The notes under the pieces were generated by a model. That model did no database searches, was not told the DNA's origin, and worked only from the letters and a program-made list of their open reading frames with translations. This document shows positions 51,033 through 59,569 of a DNA stretch of 64,000 nucleotides, one piece after another. Positions within the stretch are counted from its first letter, which is position 1. Each line of letters begins with the position of its first letter. Origin of the DNA: Paenibacillus thermotolerans (GTDB lineage: Bacteria > Bacillota > Bacilli > Paenibacillales > YIM-B00363). The position numbers and the translations under genes were made by a program. Where the stretch lies: the NCBI RefSeq assembly GCF_028745515.1, contig NZ_JAQZSG010000021.1:1-64000 (forward strand), read 5' to 3'.

Positions 51033-52679
51033 ATGGCAAAGAAGATGACGTATCTCGCTTTATTGCTGGCTCTCGTGGTTTCGCTGTTTGCTGGCTGCGG
51101 CGGCGGCGCGTCGGAGCAAAGCGGCGGGGAGCCGTCGGGAAGCGCGGCGGAGAATGAAGCTCCAGCGGATGATTCGGGAGATGCCGCGGCAGCGGAAGAA
51201 GAGCAGGCCGCGGAAGAAGCTCAGCAGTACGGCGACACCGGCGGTTTGAAGCTGCCGCTTGTGGATAAGCCTGTGACGCTGACGTGGATGCTGGTGAGCG
51301 AAAATACGAATTTGAACAATAGCTTGATCGTGCAAGAAATTGAAAAACGGACGGGCATTAAGCTCGACATTCAGGCATACTCCCCTGCTACTTATAAAGA
51401 TAAGCTCAAGGTTGTGCTCGCCTCCGGCAAGCTGCCCGATTTGTTTCACGGCTTAACGTTGTCCGAAGTAAACAAGATGGGTTCGCAAGGCGTAGTAGCG
51501 CCGATCAACGAGTATATCGACAAGCTTCCCAACTTTAAGAAGCTGTATGTGGAAGAAAACAGCTGGGTGATGAAATCGTATTCGGACGATAACGGCAATG
51601 TGTATGCATGGCCGATTTACGGAGTTAACCGCGAAGTGAATCACGGCTTCCTGTATCGGAAAGACATATTCGACAAGCTGGGCATTCCGATGTGGAACAG
51701 CACGGACGAGTTTTATCAAACGCTTAAGAAGCTGAAAGAAGCTTATCCGAAATCTTATCCTTACGCCTCGAAGACGACGGAATATATTTTCCGCGACTGG
51801 GGCTACGGTTGGGGAATCGTCGGATCGGAGTACCCGTCCTATTTCGATGAGAGCGACAAGCAATGGAAGCTTACGTTCACGCAGCCGGCGTATAAGGACA
51901 TGCTCGATTTCATGAAGAAGCTGTACAACGAAGGCTTGATGGATCCGGAGGTCATGACCGACACGTCGGCTTCTTGGACGGCGAAGATGACGACGGACGC
52001 ATCTTTCGTTACTTACGACTGGATCGGAAGACTCGATATGTTCTACAACCAGGTGAAGGATCAAAATCCGGATTACAATCTTCGGTACGGAAACGCGGTC
52101 GGCCCGACGATGAACATTCGCGAGCTGCCGAAAATTACGACGTTCGGGCTTGCGGTAACGAACAACGACAAGAAAGAAGCGGCATTCAAATTGCTCGACT
52201 ACTTGAGCAGCCCGTCAGGCGCCGAGCTCGTAATGCTCGGAGTGGAAGGCAAATCGTTCGTCGTTGAAGCGGACGGTTCGATTTCTTACCCCGAGCTGAA
52301 GGATGCGGAGCTGATCGACATTAAGCTGCTCGAAGAGAAATACGGCTTGTGGCTGGAAGGCATGTACCTGCGTGCGGATGAGCGGAGCGTATACTTCAAT
52401 TACACGGAAAAAGAACAGGAAGCGCAAGATATGATGGTCGGCAAGAAGGAAGTTTCCGACCCGGTTCTGAAGTTTACGGACGAAGAGACGGCGGCAAAGG
52501 CGGATCTGTACAACGCGATCTACAAGCCGGCGATCGAATTCAGCACGAAATACGTGTTGTCCAAAGACTACGGCGACAAGCAGTGGGAAGAGTGGCTGCA
52601 GCAGGCAAAGAAGCTTGGAGAAGATTCGTTTATCAAAATTTATAACGACGCGCAGCAAAGATACGACTCGAATCAATAG
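51033..52679 (+). CDS. Extracellular solute-binding lipoprotein (LplA-like, carbohydrate ABC transporter)
   Basis: A 548-residue lipoprotein. The signal sequence ends in the lipobox LFAGC (Cys22), followed by a Ser/Gly/Glu-rich linker (to about 70) and a large family-1-type binding protein. Segments such as VTLTWMLVSEN, EIEKRTGIKLDI and KLPDLFHG are typical of LplA/YtcQ-type binding proteins common in Paenibacillus. It would capture an oligosaccharide outside the cell and pass it to the two permeases that follow. ATG 51033 has AAAGGGAGG about 8 nt upstream. An ATPase is not encoded here; a shared MsmX-type ATPase elsewhere is usual for this class. Confidence 0.88.
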   Translation: MAKKMTYLALLLALVVSLFAGCGGGASEQSGGEPSGSAAENEAPADDSGDAAAAEEEQAAEEAQQYGDTGGLKLPLVDKPVTLTWMLVSENTNLNNSLIVQEIEKRTGIKLDIQAYSPATYKDKLKVVLASGKLPDLFHGLTLSEVNKMGSQGVVAPINEYIDKLPNFKKLYVEENSWVMKSYSDDNGNVYAWPIYGVNREVNHGFLYRKDIFDKLGIPMWNSTDEFYQTLKKLKEAYPKSYPYASKTTEYIFRDWGYGWGIVGSEYPSYFDESDKQWKLTFTQPAYKDMLDFMKKLYNEGLMDPEVMTDTSASWTAKMTTDASFVTYDWIGRLDMFYNQVKDQNPDYNLRYGNAVGPTMNIRELPKITTFGLAVTNNDKKEAAFKLLDYLSSPSGAELVMLGVEGKSFVVEADGSISYPELKDAELIDIKLLEEKYGLWLEGMYLRADERSVYFNYTEKEQEAQDMMVGKKEVSDPVLKFTDEETAAKADLYNAIYKPAIEFSTKYVLSKDYGDKQWEEWLQQAKKLGEDSFIKIYNDAQQRYDSNQ

Positions 52680-52750
52680 ACTTTCGCCGGAGCGAGCGGC
52701 ACTCGGATATAAAATCCGGGTGCCGCGCCATCGGTTAGGAGGGAATCAGC

Positions 52751-53713
52751 ATGCGGCAAACGGATATCGACCGACGGATCGCAACGACGAAACCGGGAAG
52801 CTCGCGCCGGGCGGCTCTATGGAAGCATATGAAGCGGGACCGCCAGCTTCTCATTTTATTTATTCCTTGCATCGTTTTTTTCGTGCTTTTTCGTTACGGT
52901 CCGTTGTACGGCATGATTATCGCTTTTAAGGATTACAACGTATTTCAAGGCATACTCGGCAGCAAGTGGGTGGGGCTCAAGCATTTTGAGGCGTTCTTTC
53001 AAAGCAGCGACTTTTGGCTTCTGTTTAAAAATACGTTTTTACTCGGCTTTTTTACGCTGGTTTGGTCGTTTCCTTTCCCTATTGTTTTCGCGATTCTATT
53101 AAACGAGGCAAGAAACAAAGCATTCAAAAAAACGGTGCAAACGTTCAGCTATTTGCCGGCCTTTTTGTCGGTCGTCATCATCAGCAGCATGGTCATCGAT
53201 TTTTTGTCGCCGACCCGAGGCATCATTAACCAATTGATCGTCGCGCTCGGCTTCGAAAGCAAATATTTTTTAATCGATCCGGCGTGGTTTCGAACGATTT
53301 ATATTTCTTCGGATATTTGGGCTTCGATGGGTTACGAAGCGATCATTTATTTGGCCGCCATTGCGGGAATCAACCCGTCGCTGTACGAGGCGGCGAAGGT
53401 CGACGGCAGCACGCGCTGGCACATGATCCGATATATAACGATTCCGAGTATTCTTCCTACCGTCCTAGTTATGTTCATAATCAAAGCCGGCTCCATGTTT
53501 CGGATCGGCTACGAAAAGGTGCTGCTGTTATATAATCCGATGACCTACGATGTGGCGGACGTGTTTTCGACTTTCGTGTATCGGAAAGGCATCCTTGAGA
53601 CGAACTACAGCTATGCTTCCGCGGTCGGCATTTTTGAAGCGGTCATCGCTTTGATGATGCTCTTGATCTCCAACGTGCTAAGCAGAAGGCTTGGGGGGAA
53701 AAGCTTATGGTAG
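52751..53713 (+). CDS. Carbohydrate ABC transporter permease (LplB-like)
   Basis: A 320-residue permease with six membrane helices and the typical N-terminal FRYGPLYGMIIAFKDYNVFQG segment. The EAA loop that docks the ATPase reads YEAAKVDGSTRWHMIRYITIP. It pairs with the next gene product to import the substrate of the solute-binding lipoprotein. ATG 52751 has TAGGAGGG about 6 nt upstream and lies 71 nt after the binding protein gene. Confidence 0.9.
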   Translation: MRQTDIDRRIATTKPGSSRRAALWKHMKRDRQLLILFIPCIVFFVLFRYGPLYGMIIAFKDYNVFQGILGSKWVGLKHFEAFFQSSDFWLLFKNTFLLGFFTLVWSFPFPIVFAILLNEARNKAFKKTVQTFSYLPAFLSVVIISSMVIDFLSPTRGIINQLIVALGFESKYFLIDPAWFRTIYISSDIWASMGYEAIIYLAAIAGINPSLYEAAKVDGSTRWHMIRYITIPSILPTVLVMFIIKAGSMFRIGYEKVLLLYNPMTYDVADVFSTFVYRKGILETNYSYASAVGIFEAVIALMMLLISNVLSRRLGGKSLW

Positions 53714-54573
53714 GAGAAAACAGGTTTACGGTTTTCGGCATGATCAACACGCTGCTATTAACCGGGGTAGCCGCCGTAACGCTCTACCCGATCCTATATA
53801 TTATTGCGGTATCGTTCAGCGAAACTTCTTATATCGTGCAGGGAAAAGTGTTTTTATGGCCGAGAGGCTTCTCTCTTGATGCGTATATCAAAATTTTTTC
53901 GGAAGCTCGCGTGCCGAGAGCGTATTTGAATACGATCTTGTATACCGTCTCGGGAACGTTCGTCAACTTGCTCATGACGGCCGTAGCGGCGTATCCGCTG
54001 TCCAAGACGACGTTTTTCGGAAGAAAGTTTTTTATGATTGCCATTGTGCTCACGATGTTTTTTAACGGGGGCATGATTCCGACCTATTTGATCGTGCAGA
54101 AGCTGCAGCTGATCGATACGATCTGGGCGATCATCCTTCCGAATGCGATATGGACGATCGAGCTGCTCATCCTTAAGAGCTTCTACGAATCGATGTCCGA
54201 TGCGATCAGCGAGTCCGCGAAAATCGACGGCGCGTCGGAATATCGAATATTGTTCAGCATTATTATACCGCTCTCGAAACCGGCGCTCGCCTCGATCGGC
54301 CTGTTTTACTTCATGGGCCATTGGAACAGCTATTTTATCCCGATGATTTACTTGAACGAGGTGAACAAATATCCGCTCCAGGTCGTTCTGAGAGACATGC
54401 TGATTTTTGCGCAAGCCGAAACGACCAACTCGTTGGTGGACCGTGCCGCGCTCGCTCCCGAGGCGCTCAAGAACGCAACCATATTCGTCTCGATGATTCC
54501 GGTGCTGATGATTTACCCGTTCGCGCAAAAATATTTCGCCAAAGGAGTCATGCTCGGTTCGGAGAAGGGTTAG
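53707..54573 (+). CDS. Carbohydrate ABC transporter permease (YtcP-like)
   Basis: A 288-residue permease with six membrane helices. The segment GRKFFMIAIVLTMFFNGGMIPTY and EAA loop SESAKIDGASEYRILFSIIIP are typical of YtcP. It overlaps the preceding gene by 7 nt, so translation is coupled. It forms the membrane pore together with the LplB-like subunit. Confidence 0.9.
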   Translation: MVGENRFTVFGMINTLLLTGVAAVTLYPILYIIAVSFSETSYIVQGKVFLWPRGFSLDAYIKIFSEARVPRAYLNTILYTVSGTFVNLLMTAVAAYPLSKTTFFGRKFFMIAIVLTMFFNGGMIPTYLIVQKLQLIDTIWAIILPNAIWTIELLILKSFYESMSDAISESAKIDGASEYRILFSIIIPLSKPALASIGLFYFMGHWNSYFIPMIYLNEVNKYPLQVVLRDMLIFAQAETTNSLVDRAALAPEALKNATIFVSMIPVLMIYPFAQKYFAKGVMLGSEKG

Positions 54574-54655
54574 GGTTCCGCCGCGTTGAATATGTAGGAT
54601 TAACAACCTTCTCCGGTTTTTCCGGGGCGCTAATGGGGTGCGGGCATTGCGGATC

Positions 54656-56899
54656 ATGAGGCTGGTGGCGAGCAGAGGGTTTTTGCAAATCTTTTTTGCC
54701 TTGCTGTTCATCGTTGTGCTGATGGTTACGTCCAATATCGTCGTATTCCGTAACTTGATTAACGGGATTTACGGTCAAGTGAAGGAAAACAACCGCTTGG
54801 TCGTAACGAACATTATTCAATCGTTCGACGATTGTTTTAAAGATATTAACAACCTTATTTATTCCATCCATATGCTTCCGTACGATACGATGGTAAGTGA
54901 GGACGGCACGCTGGAAATGTACAGCGCCTATTCGATGCGCCAAGATATTGCGACCTATGTTCGGTCTTCCGCCGCCTATGACTATATTGAAGAGGTCATT
55001 ACGTTCTATAACGGTTCCGACTTGGCGATTACGACGGCGGGCACGATCGGTTTGGACCGCCTGCTGAACGATCAATACCGGAACAACTTATACAACACCG
55101 AATTTTGGAAGTCGTTCTATCGGACGAAGCAGACGACGAAGGTGCTGCCGGCTTCCGAATACGTCGAATCGTATTTAGGGTTTGCACAAAGAAGCAGAAG
55201 ACTGCTGGCGATTGCGGGAAACAACACGCTGTCGCCCAAAAATGTGATCGTGCTGATCAATGTGGACAAATTAATGCGCCATGTGAATCAACGGACGATG
55301 ATGAAAGGCACTTCCCTGATCGTAATGGACGAGGACCGGAACGTCATTCTCGGAACGGACCGGGATTGGGATTTGGTTGAGGTGCTCAGCGAAGCTTATT
55401 TGGAAGGCGGAAACGAGAAGACGCTAAAAAAACGAAACTACGAATATATGCTGTTCAAATCGGAGTACAACGATTTTACTTACGTCAATAAAATCCCATA
55501 TCAATTCGCAGATCTGGAGGCGGTCTCCAATGTAAACCGGCTTATCATGGTTTCGGCCATCGTCATTGCATTGGTGATGTCCGCCATGCTTAGTCTTTAC
55601 TTGATCCGCCCCGTGAAAGAAATTGTCCGCTTGCTCGGCGGCAGCGTCAGCCGACGGGTGGATTACGGCAGCATTCAATCGGACATTGCGAAAATTCAGG
55701 AAGAGAACGAGACGTACCGGACGAAGATGAATTTCATGAGCGCGGAAGTTCGGCGCGGCTTGATTATGCAGGCGATAGACGCTTTTCCGATCAATAAAGA
55801 TTTCGAACGGCAGATGCGGGAATATTTCTCCGAGCTGCTGGAAAAAGAGTACTTCTTCATGGCGGGCATTCATCTTCAGCGGGTGTCGGCAGAAGCGGAG
55901 AAGCCGCATCAGGAAGAGGCCGCGAATATGCTTCAGAGAGAGCTGCATGCGCGTTGGCCGCATCTTGTCGTATTTCACGCCGGCAATCTCGGATTTATTG
56001 CGCTGTTCGGATTGCGGCATCCGAAGGAACGAAAGCAAGCGATGGAGCAGCTGCGCTCCTTTGCAAGGATGTGGAGGGGACCGGAGCTGGAGGGCTATTG
56101 CATATGGGGTGCCGCCAGCAAAGCCTACGATTCCCGCGTCGAGCATTGGCGCGCCGCCTACCTTGATATCACCGATGCGATCGCATACCGAAGCGCAGGG
56201 GATCCCGGACCGGTCTTCGACATCGAGGACGTAGCGTTCTCGCATCAGATGTACTTGCCGCTGGAGAAGATCGAGAAGGCGGCGGGCTGTATCCGAAGCG
56301 GCGATTCGGAGGAAGCCGTGCAAACGATCAACGAAATCATGCAAGAAAATATGAAGCGAAACGTTCATTTTCACCAGTTTCTGCATATCGCGAAGTTTTT
56401 GTACTATGCCATGGTGAATCAGCTTCCTGCACAATCGTTCGAACAACGGGAGCTGTACGCGATGGAATCGGACTTTCTCACGCGGCTGGAACAATCGTAC
56501 GAAGCGGAAGCCGTTCGTCTCAACTTGATCGGAACCGCCCGTTCGATTTCAGGCAAGAGCAAGCCGGAACCGAAAGGAAAGCTGGATCCCGCGTTCATCT
56601 CGCAATATATCGAGCTGCATTATATGGAAAATTTATATCTCGACCATATGGCGGCCGTTGCGGGAACGAGCCCCAAATATTTTTCGAATTATTTCAAAAA
56701 AACGTTCGGCGTGAATTTCGTGGAGTATTTAAACAAAATAAGGCTCGCTCATGCCAGAGAATTTCTGAAAAACACGGAATTAAGCGTGTCTGAAATCGGC
56801 GAGAAAACCGGGTATTTGAACGCGTCGACATTTACGTCCACATTCAAAAAGTACTATGGCCTATCGCCCAGCGATTACCGAAAGCAGCGGGCCGATTGA
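54656..56899 (+). CDS. Membrane-bound AraC-family transcriptional regulator
   Basis: A protein of about 747 residues. One helix near the N-terminus (FLQIFFALLFIVVLMV), an extracellular sensor of about 250 residues, and a second helix near residues 290-315 lead to a cytoplasmic part. Two AraC helix-turn-helix motifs lie at the C-terminus (about 640-745: LDHMAAVAGTSPKYFSNYFKK and ISEIGEKTGYLNASTF-like SVSEIGEKTGYLNAS). Such regulators, common in Paenibacillus, sit next to LplABC-type operons and control them in response to the sugar. The start is uncertain: ATG 54656, TTG 54647 (GGGG 8 nt upstream) or GTG 54638. It probably binds the direct repeat at 50819-50848; that is inference. Confidence 0.85.
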   Translation: MRLVASRGFLQIFFALLFIVVLMVTSNIVVFRNLINGIYGQVKENNRLVVTNIIQSFDDCFKDINNLIYSIHMLPYDTMVSEDGTLEMYSAYSMRQDIATYVRSSAAYDYIEEVITFYNGSDLAITTAGTIGLDRLLNDQYRNNLYNTEFWKSFYRTKQTTKVLPASEYVESYLGFAQRSRRLLAIAGNNTLSPKNVIVLINVDKLMRHVNQRTMMKGTSLIVMDEDRNVILGTDRDWDLVEVLSEAYLEGGNEKTLKKRNYEYMLFKSEYNDFTYVNKIPYQFADLEAVSNVNRLIMVSAIVIALVMSAMLSLYLIRPVKEIVRLLGGSVSRRVDYGSIQSDIAKIQEENETYRTKMNFMSAEVRRGLIMQAIDAFPINKDFERQMREYFSELLEKEYFFMAGIHLQRVSAEAEKPHQEEAANMLQRELHARWPHLVVFHAGNLGFIALFGLRHPKERKQAMEQLRSFARMWRGPELEGYCIWGAASKAYDSRVEHWRAAYLDITDAIAYRSAGDPGPVFDIEDVAFSHQMYLPLEKIEKAAGCIRSGDSEEAVQTINEIMQENMKRNVHFHQFLHIAKFLYYAMVNQLPAQSFEQRELYAMESDFLTRLEQSYEAEAVRLNLIGTARSISGKSKPEPKGKLDPAFISQYIELHYMENLYLDHMAAVAGTSPKYFSNYFKKTFGVNFVEYLNKIRLAHAREFLKNTELSVSEIGEKTGYLNASTFTSTFKKYYGLSPSDYRKQRAD

Positions 56900-56915
56900 A
56901 GGGAAGCGAAAATTA

Positions 56916-57917
56916 ATGAAGGCCATTGCGGCACAAAATGGTAAAATAGTAATTAAAGCGTTTGAAGCGCCGATTCCGTCCAGAGGCCACCTGCTCGTTC
57001 GCACGGAATTTTCCGCGATCAGCCCCGGGACGGAAATGACAGCGCTCACAAGGTCGTCCGACCAACCGGCCGTCCTCGGCTACAGCGCCGTCGGCCGCGT
57101 CGAGCGGATCGGGGAAGACGTAACCGGCTACGAAATCGGCCAAAGAGTTGCCTGTTACGGCGCGCCGTACGCCCGGCACGCGGAGCTGCTGTCGATGCCG
57201 AGCAATCTCACCGCCAAGCTGCCGGATCACGTTACTTCCGAAGAAGCGGCTTTTGCGGGGCTCGGCGCCATTGCAATCCACGCGCTTCGGACGGCAAACC
57301 TCCAGTTCGGCGAAGCCGTCATTATCGTCGGATTAGGCATTCTCGGGCATATGACCGCTCAAATCGCATCAGCGGCCGGTTACCGGACGGCGGGTATCGA
57401 TTTGAACGCGGCACGGGCGGAGCAGCTGCGCCGGCAAGGTCTGCGGCATGTATATTGCTCGCAGGAGGAGCTGGAGCGGGAGCTGACCGAGATCACGGGG
57501 GGCTTCGGAGCGGACGCCGTTCTGCTATGCGCGGCCGGCCCCGGGGAGCAGCTGATCAACCGGTCGTTCGAATGGATTCGCGATCGCGGGAAGGTTGTCG
57601 TGGTAGGCGATCTGACGACTGAGTTTTCGCGGGCGAAGATGTTCGGGAAAGAGGCGCAGGTGCTCATATCGCGCGCCGGCGGTCCCGGACGCTATGATGC
57701 AAGCTATGAGCGCAACAATGTCGATTACCCGGTCGGCTATGTACGCTGGACGGAAGGGAGAAACATCGCCGAGTACGTCCGTCTGCTGGCGGAGAAGCGA
57801 ATCGCCGTATCGCCGCTAATTACCGGCGTGTATCCGCTTGAGCAAGCGGCGGCCGCTTACGAGCAATACGCCCGCTCAAGCGATTCAACGCTGGGGACGC
57901 TTTTACGCTACCAATAA
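56916..57917 (+). CDS. Zinc-free medium-chain dehydrogenase/reductase
   Basis: A 333-residue alcohol dehydrogenase-like protein with GroES-like N-terminal and Rossmann C-terminal domains (IIVGLGILGHMTAQIA). The usual zinc ligands are absent: where GHE is expected it reads LGYSAVG, and SAISPGTE replaces the Cys-containing loop. This matches the zinc-less branch that includes BchC-type dehydrogenases. It would oxidise a sugar or polyol with NAD(P). ATG 56916 follows GAAGGGAAG by about 8 nt; a longer frame from 56856 lies inside the AraC gene. The next gene starts 14 nt downstream, indicating an operon. Confidence 0.82.
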   Translation: MKAIAAQNGKIVIKAFEAPIPSRGHLLVRTEFSAISPGTEMTALTRSSDQPAVLGYSAVGRVERIGEDVTGYEIGQRVACYGAPYARHAELLSMPSNLTAKLPDHVTSEEAAFAGLGAIAIHALRTANLQFGEAVIIVGLGILGHMTAQIASAAGYRTAGIDLNAARAEQLRRQGLRHVYCSQEELERELTEITGGFGADAVLLCAAGPGEQLINRSFEWIRDRGKVVVVGDLTTEFSRAKMFGKEAQVLISRAGGPGRYDASYERNNVDYPVGYVRWTEGRNIAEYVRLLAEKRIAVSPLITGVYPLEQAAAAYEQYARSSDSTLGTLLRYQ

Positions 57918-57930
57918 AGGGGGAAGTTGC

Positions 57931-59508
57931 ATGACCGTACGACATTTGCATGCCGATATCGTCATTATCGGAGGCTCCCTTGGGGGCTGTTCCGCCGCTT
58001 ATGCGGCGGCCAAAGCCGGAAAACAAGTCATCATGACGGAGGAGTCGGATTGGATCGGCGGGCAGCTGACAAGTCAGGCCGTACCTCCGGACGAGCATCC
58101 ATGGATTGAGAAATTCGGCTGCACGGCTTCCTATCGGGAATTCCGGAATCGGATCAGAGCGTATTATCGGCAGCACTTTCCGTTAACGGCTGCCGCGAAC
58201 GCGAATGTGCATTTGAATCCCGGCAACGCGCACGTCAGCCGGATCGCTCATGAGCCGAGAGCGGCGCTCGCGGTTCTTCGGGACATGCTTGCGCCTTTCG
58301 TACATAGCGGCAGGCTGCAAATTCTCGAAAGGTTCAAGGCTGCGGAGGCAGAGACGGAAGGCGACCTAGTCCGTGCGGTTCATGTGCGTCACGCGGATTC
58401 CGGCGATCGTCTCGTGTTGACCGCCGGCTATTTCCTCGATGCGACGGACGAAGGCGATTTGCTGCCTTTGACGGGGACGGAGTATGTCACCGGCGCGGAA
58501 TCGGTGGAGCAAACCGGGGAGCCGAACGCGCTGCCGGGCGATCCGGACCCGACGGAAATGCAGGCCATTACGTGGTGCTTTGCCATGGATTATGCGGAGG
58601 GCGGGGACTTTACGATCCCGAAGCCGGAGCAGTACGACTTCTGGGTCAACTACAAGGCGGATTTTTGGCCGGATAGGCTGCTCAGCTGGACGGGAGTGAG
58701 GCCGCATACGCTGGAGCCGGTCACCTATGATCTCATGCCGGGGGCCCAATGGTTTTCGCTGTTCCGGTACCGTCGCATCATCGACAAATCGCTGTTCGCC
58801 GAAGGCACGTTCGAAACCGATGCCACGATCGTCAACTGGCCGCAGAACGATTACTGGCTCGGACCGGTCATCGACGTCAGCGAGCAGGAGCGGGCGAAGC
58901 ATCTGGAAAACGCGCGCCAATTAAGTTTGTCGCTCATGTATTGGATGCAAACGGAGGCGCCTCGGCCGGATGGCGGAGCAGGCTACCCGGGCTTGCGGCT
59001 GCGGGGGGATATTACAGGGACGCTCGACGGGCTTGCGAAGATGCCGTACATCCGCGAGTCTCGCAGAATCAAAGCGGAAACTACGATCGTCGAGCAGCAT
59101 CTAAGTCCCGCCTGTCGACCCGACGGGAAGGCGGAGTCGTATTTCGATTCGGTCGGAATCGGGTGTTACCGGATCGACCTGCACCCGAGCACCGCGCTTC
59201 GCACGTATATCGACGTGTCGAGCCTGCCGTTTCAAATTCCGCTCGGCAGCTTGATACCCGTTCGAATGAACAACTTGATCGCCGCCTGTAAAAATATCGG
59301 CTCGACCCACATTACGAACGGCTGTTACCGGCTGCATCCGGTGGAATGGAATATCGGCGAGGCCGCCGGGTATTTGGCCGCCTTCTGCACGGAACGCGGC
59401 ACAGCGCCAAGGGAGGTTCGCGGCAGCAACGCGCTGCTTGCGGACTATCAACAACTGCTAAGCGCGGCGGGCATCGAATTAAGATGGCCGGAAATCCACG
59501 CCGTGTGA
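57931..59508 (+). CDS. FAD-dependent oxidoreductase (PF12831 type)
   Basis: A 525-residue flavoprotein. The FAD-binding Rossmann motif is IVIIGGSLGGCSAAYAA (residues 10-26), followed by the acidic EES and the conserved DWIGGQLTSQAV. Near the C-terminus NNLIAACKNIGSTHITNGCYR and PVEWNIGEAAG form the second part of the FAD site. The family is found beside polysaccharide and glycoside degradation genes and may oxidise sugar moieties. No signal peptide is present, so it is cytoplasmic. ATG 57931 has AAAGGGGGAAG about 5 nt upstream. Its substrate is unknown. It ends the carbohydrate cluster; a hairpin follows. Confidence 0.83.
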   Translation: MTVRHLHADIVIIGGSLGGCSAAYAAAKAGKQVIMTEESDWIGGQLTSQAVPPDEHPWIEKFGCTASYREFRNRIRAYYRQHFPLTAAANANVHLNPGNAHVSRIAHEPRAALAVLRDMLAPFVHSGRLQILERFKAAEAETEGDLVRAVHVRHADSGDRLVLTAGYFLDATDEGDLLPLTGTEYVTGAESVEQTGEPNALPGDPDPTEMQAITWCFAMDYAEGGDFTIPKPEQYDFWVNYKADFWPDRLLSWTGVRPHTLEPVTYDLMPGAQWFSLFRYRRIIDKSLFAEGTFETDATIVNWPQNDYWLGPVIDVSEQERAKHLENARQLSLSLMYWMQTEAPRPDGGAGYPGLRLRGDITGTLDGLAKMPYIRESRRIKAETTIVEQHLSPACRPDGKAESYFDSVGIGCYRIDLHPSTALRTYIDVSSLPFQIPLGSLIPVRMNNLIAACKNIGSTHITNGCYRLHPVEWNIGEAAGYLAAFCTERGTAPREVRGSNALLADYQQLLSAAGIELRWPEIHAV

Positions 59509-59521
59509 CGAAATGCCGATA

Positions 59522-59565
59522 AAGGCGCTCCTTGACCGGATACCGTCCGATCAGGGAGTGCCTTA
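59522..59565. terminator. Hairpin between convergent genes
   Basis: AAGGCGCTCCTTGACCGG pairs with CCGATCAGGGAGTGCCTT with several G-U pairs. There is little T afterwards on the plus strand; it may act on both strands. Confidence 0.55.
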
Positions 59566-59569
59566 TGTT

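Noticed and set aside
56856-56915. Upstream extension of the zinc-free dehydrogenase frame
   Set aside because: It lies within the 3' end of the AraC-type regulator gene, and the ATG at 56916 has a proper ribosome binding site and matches the family N-terminus.
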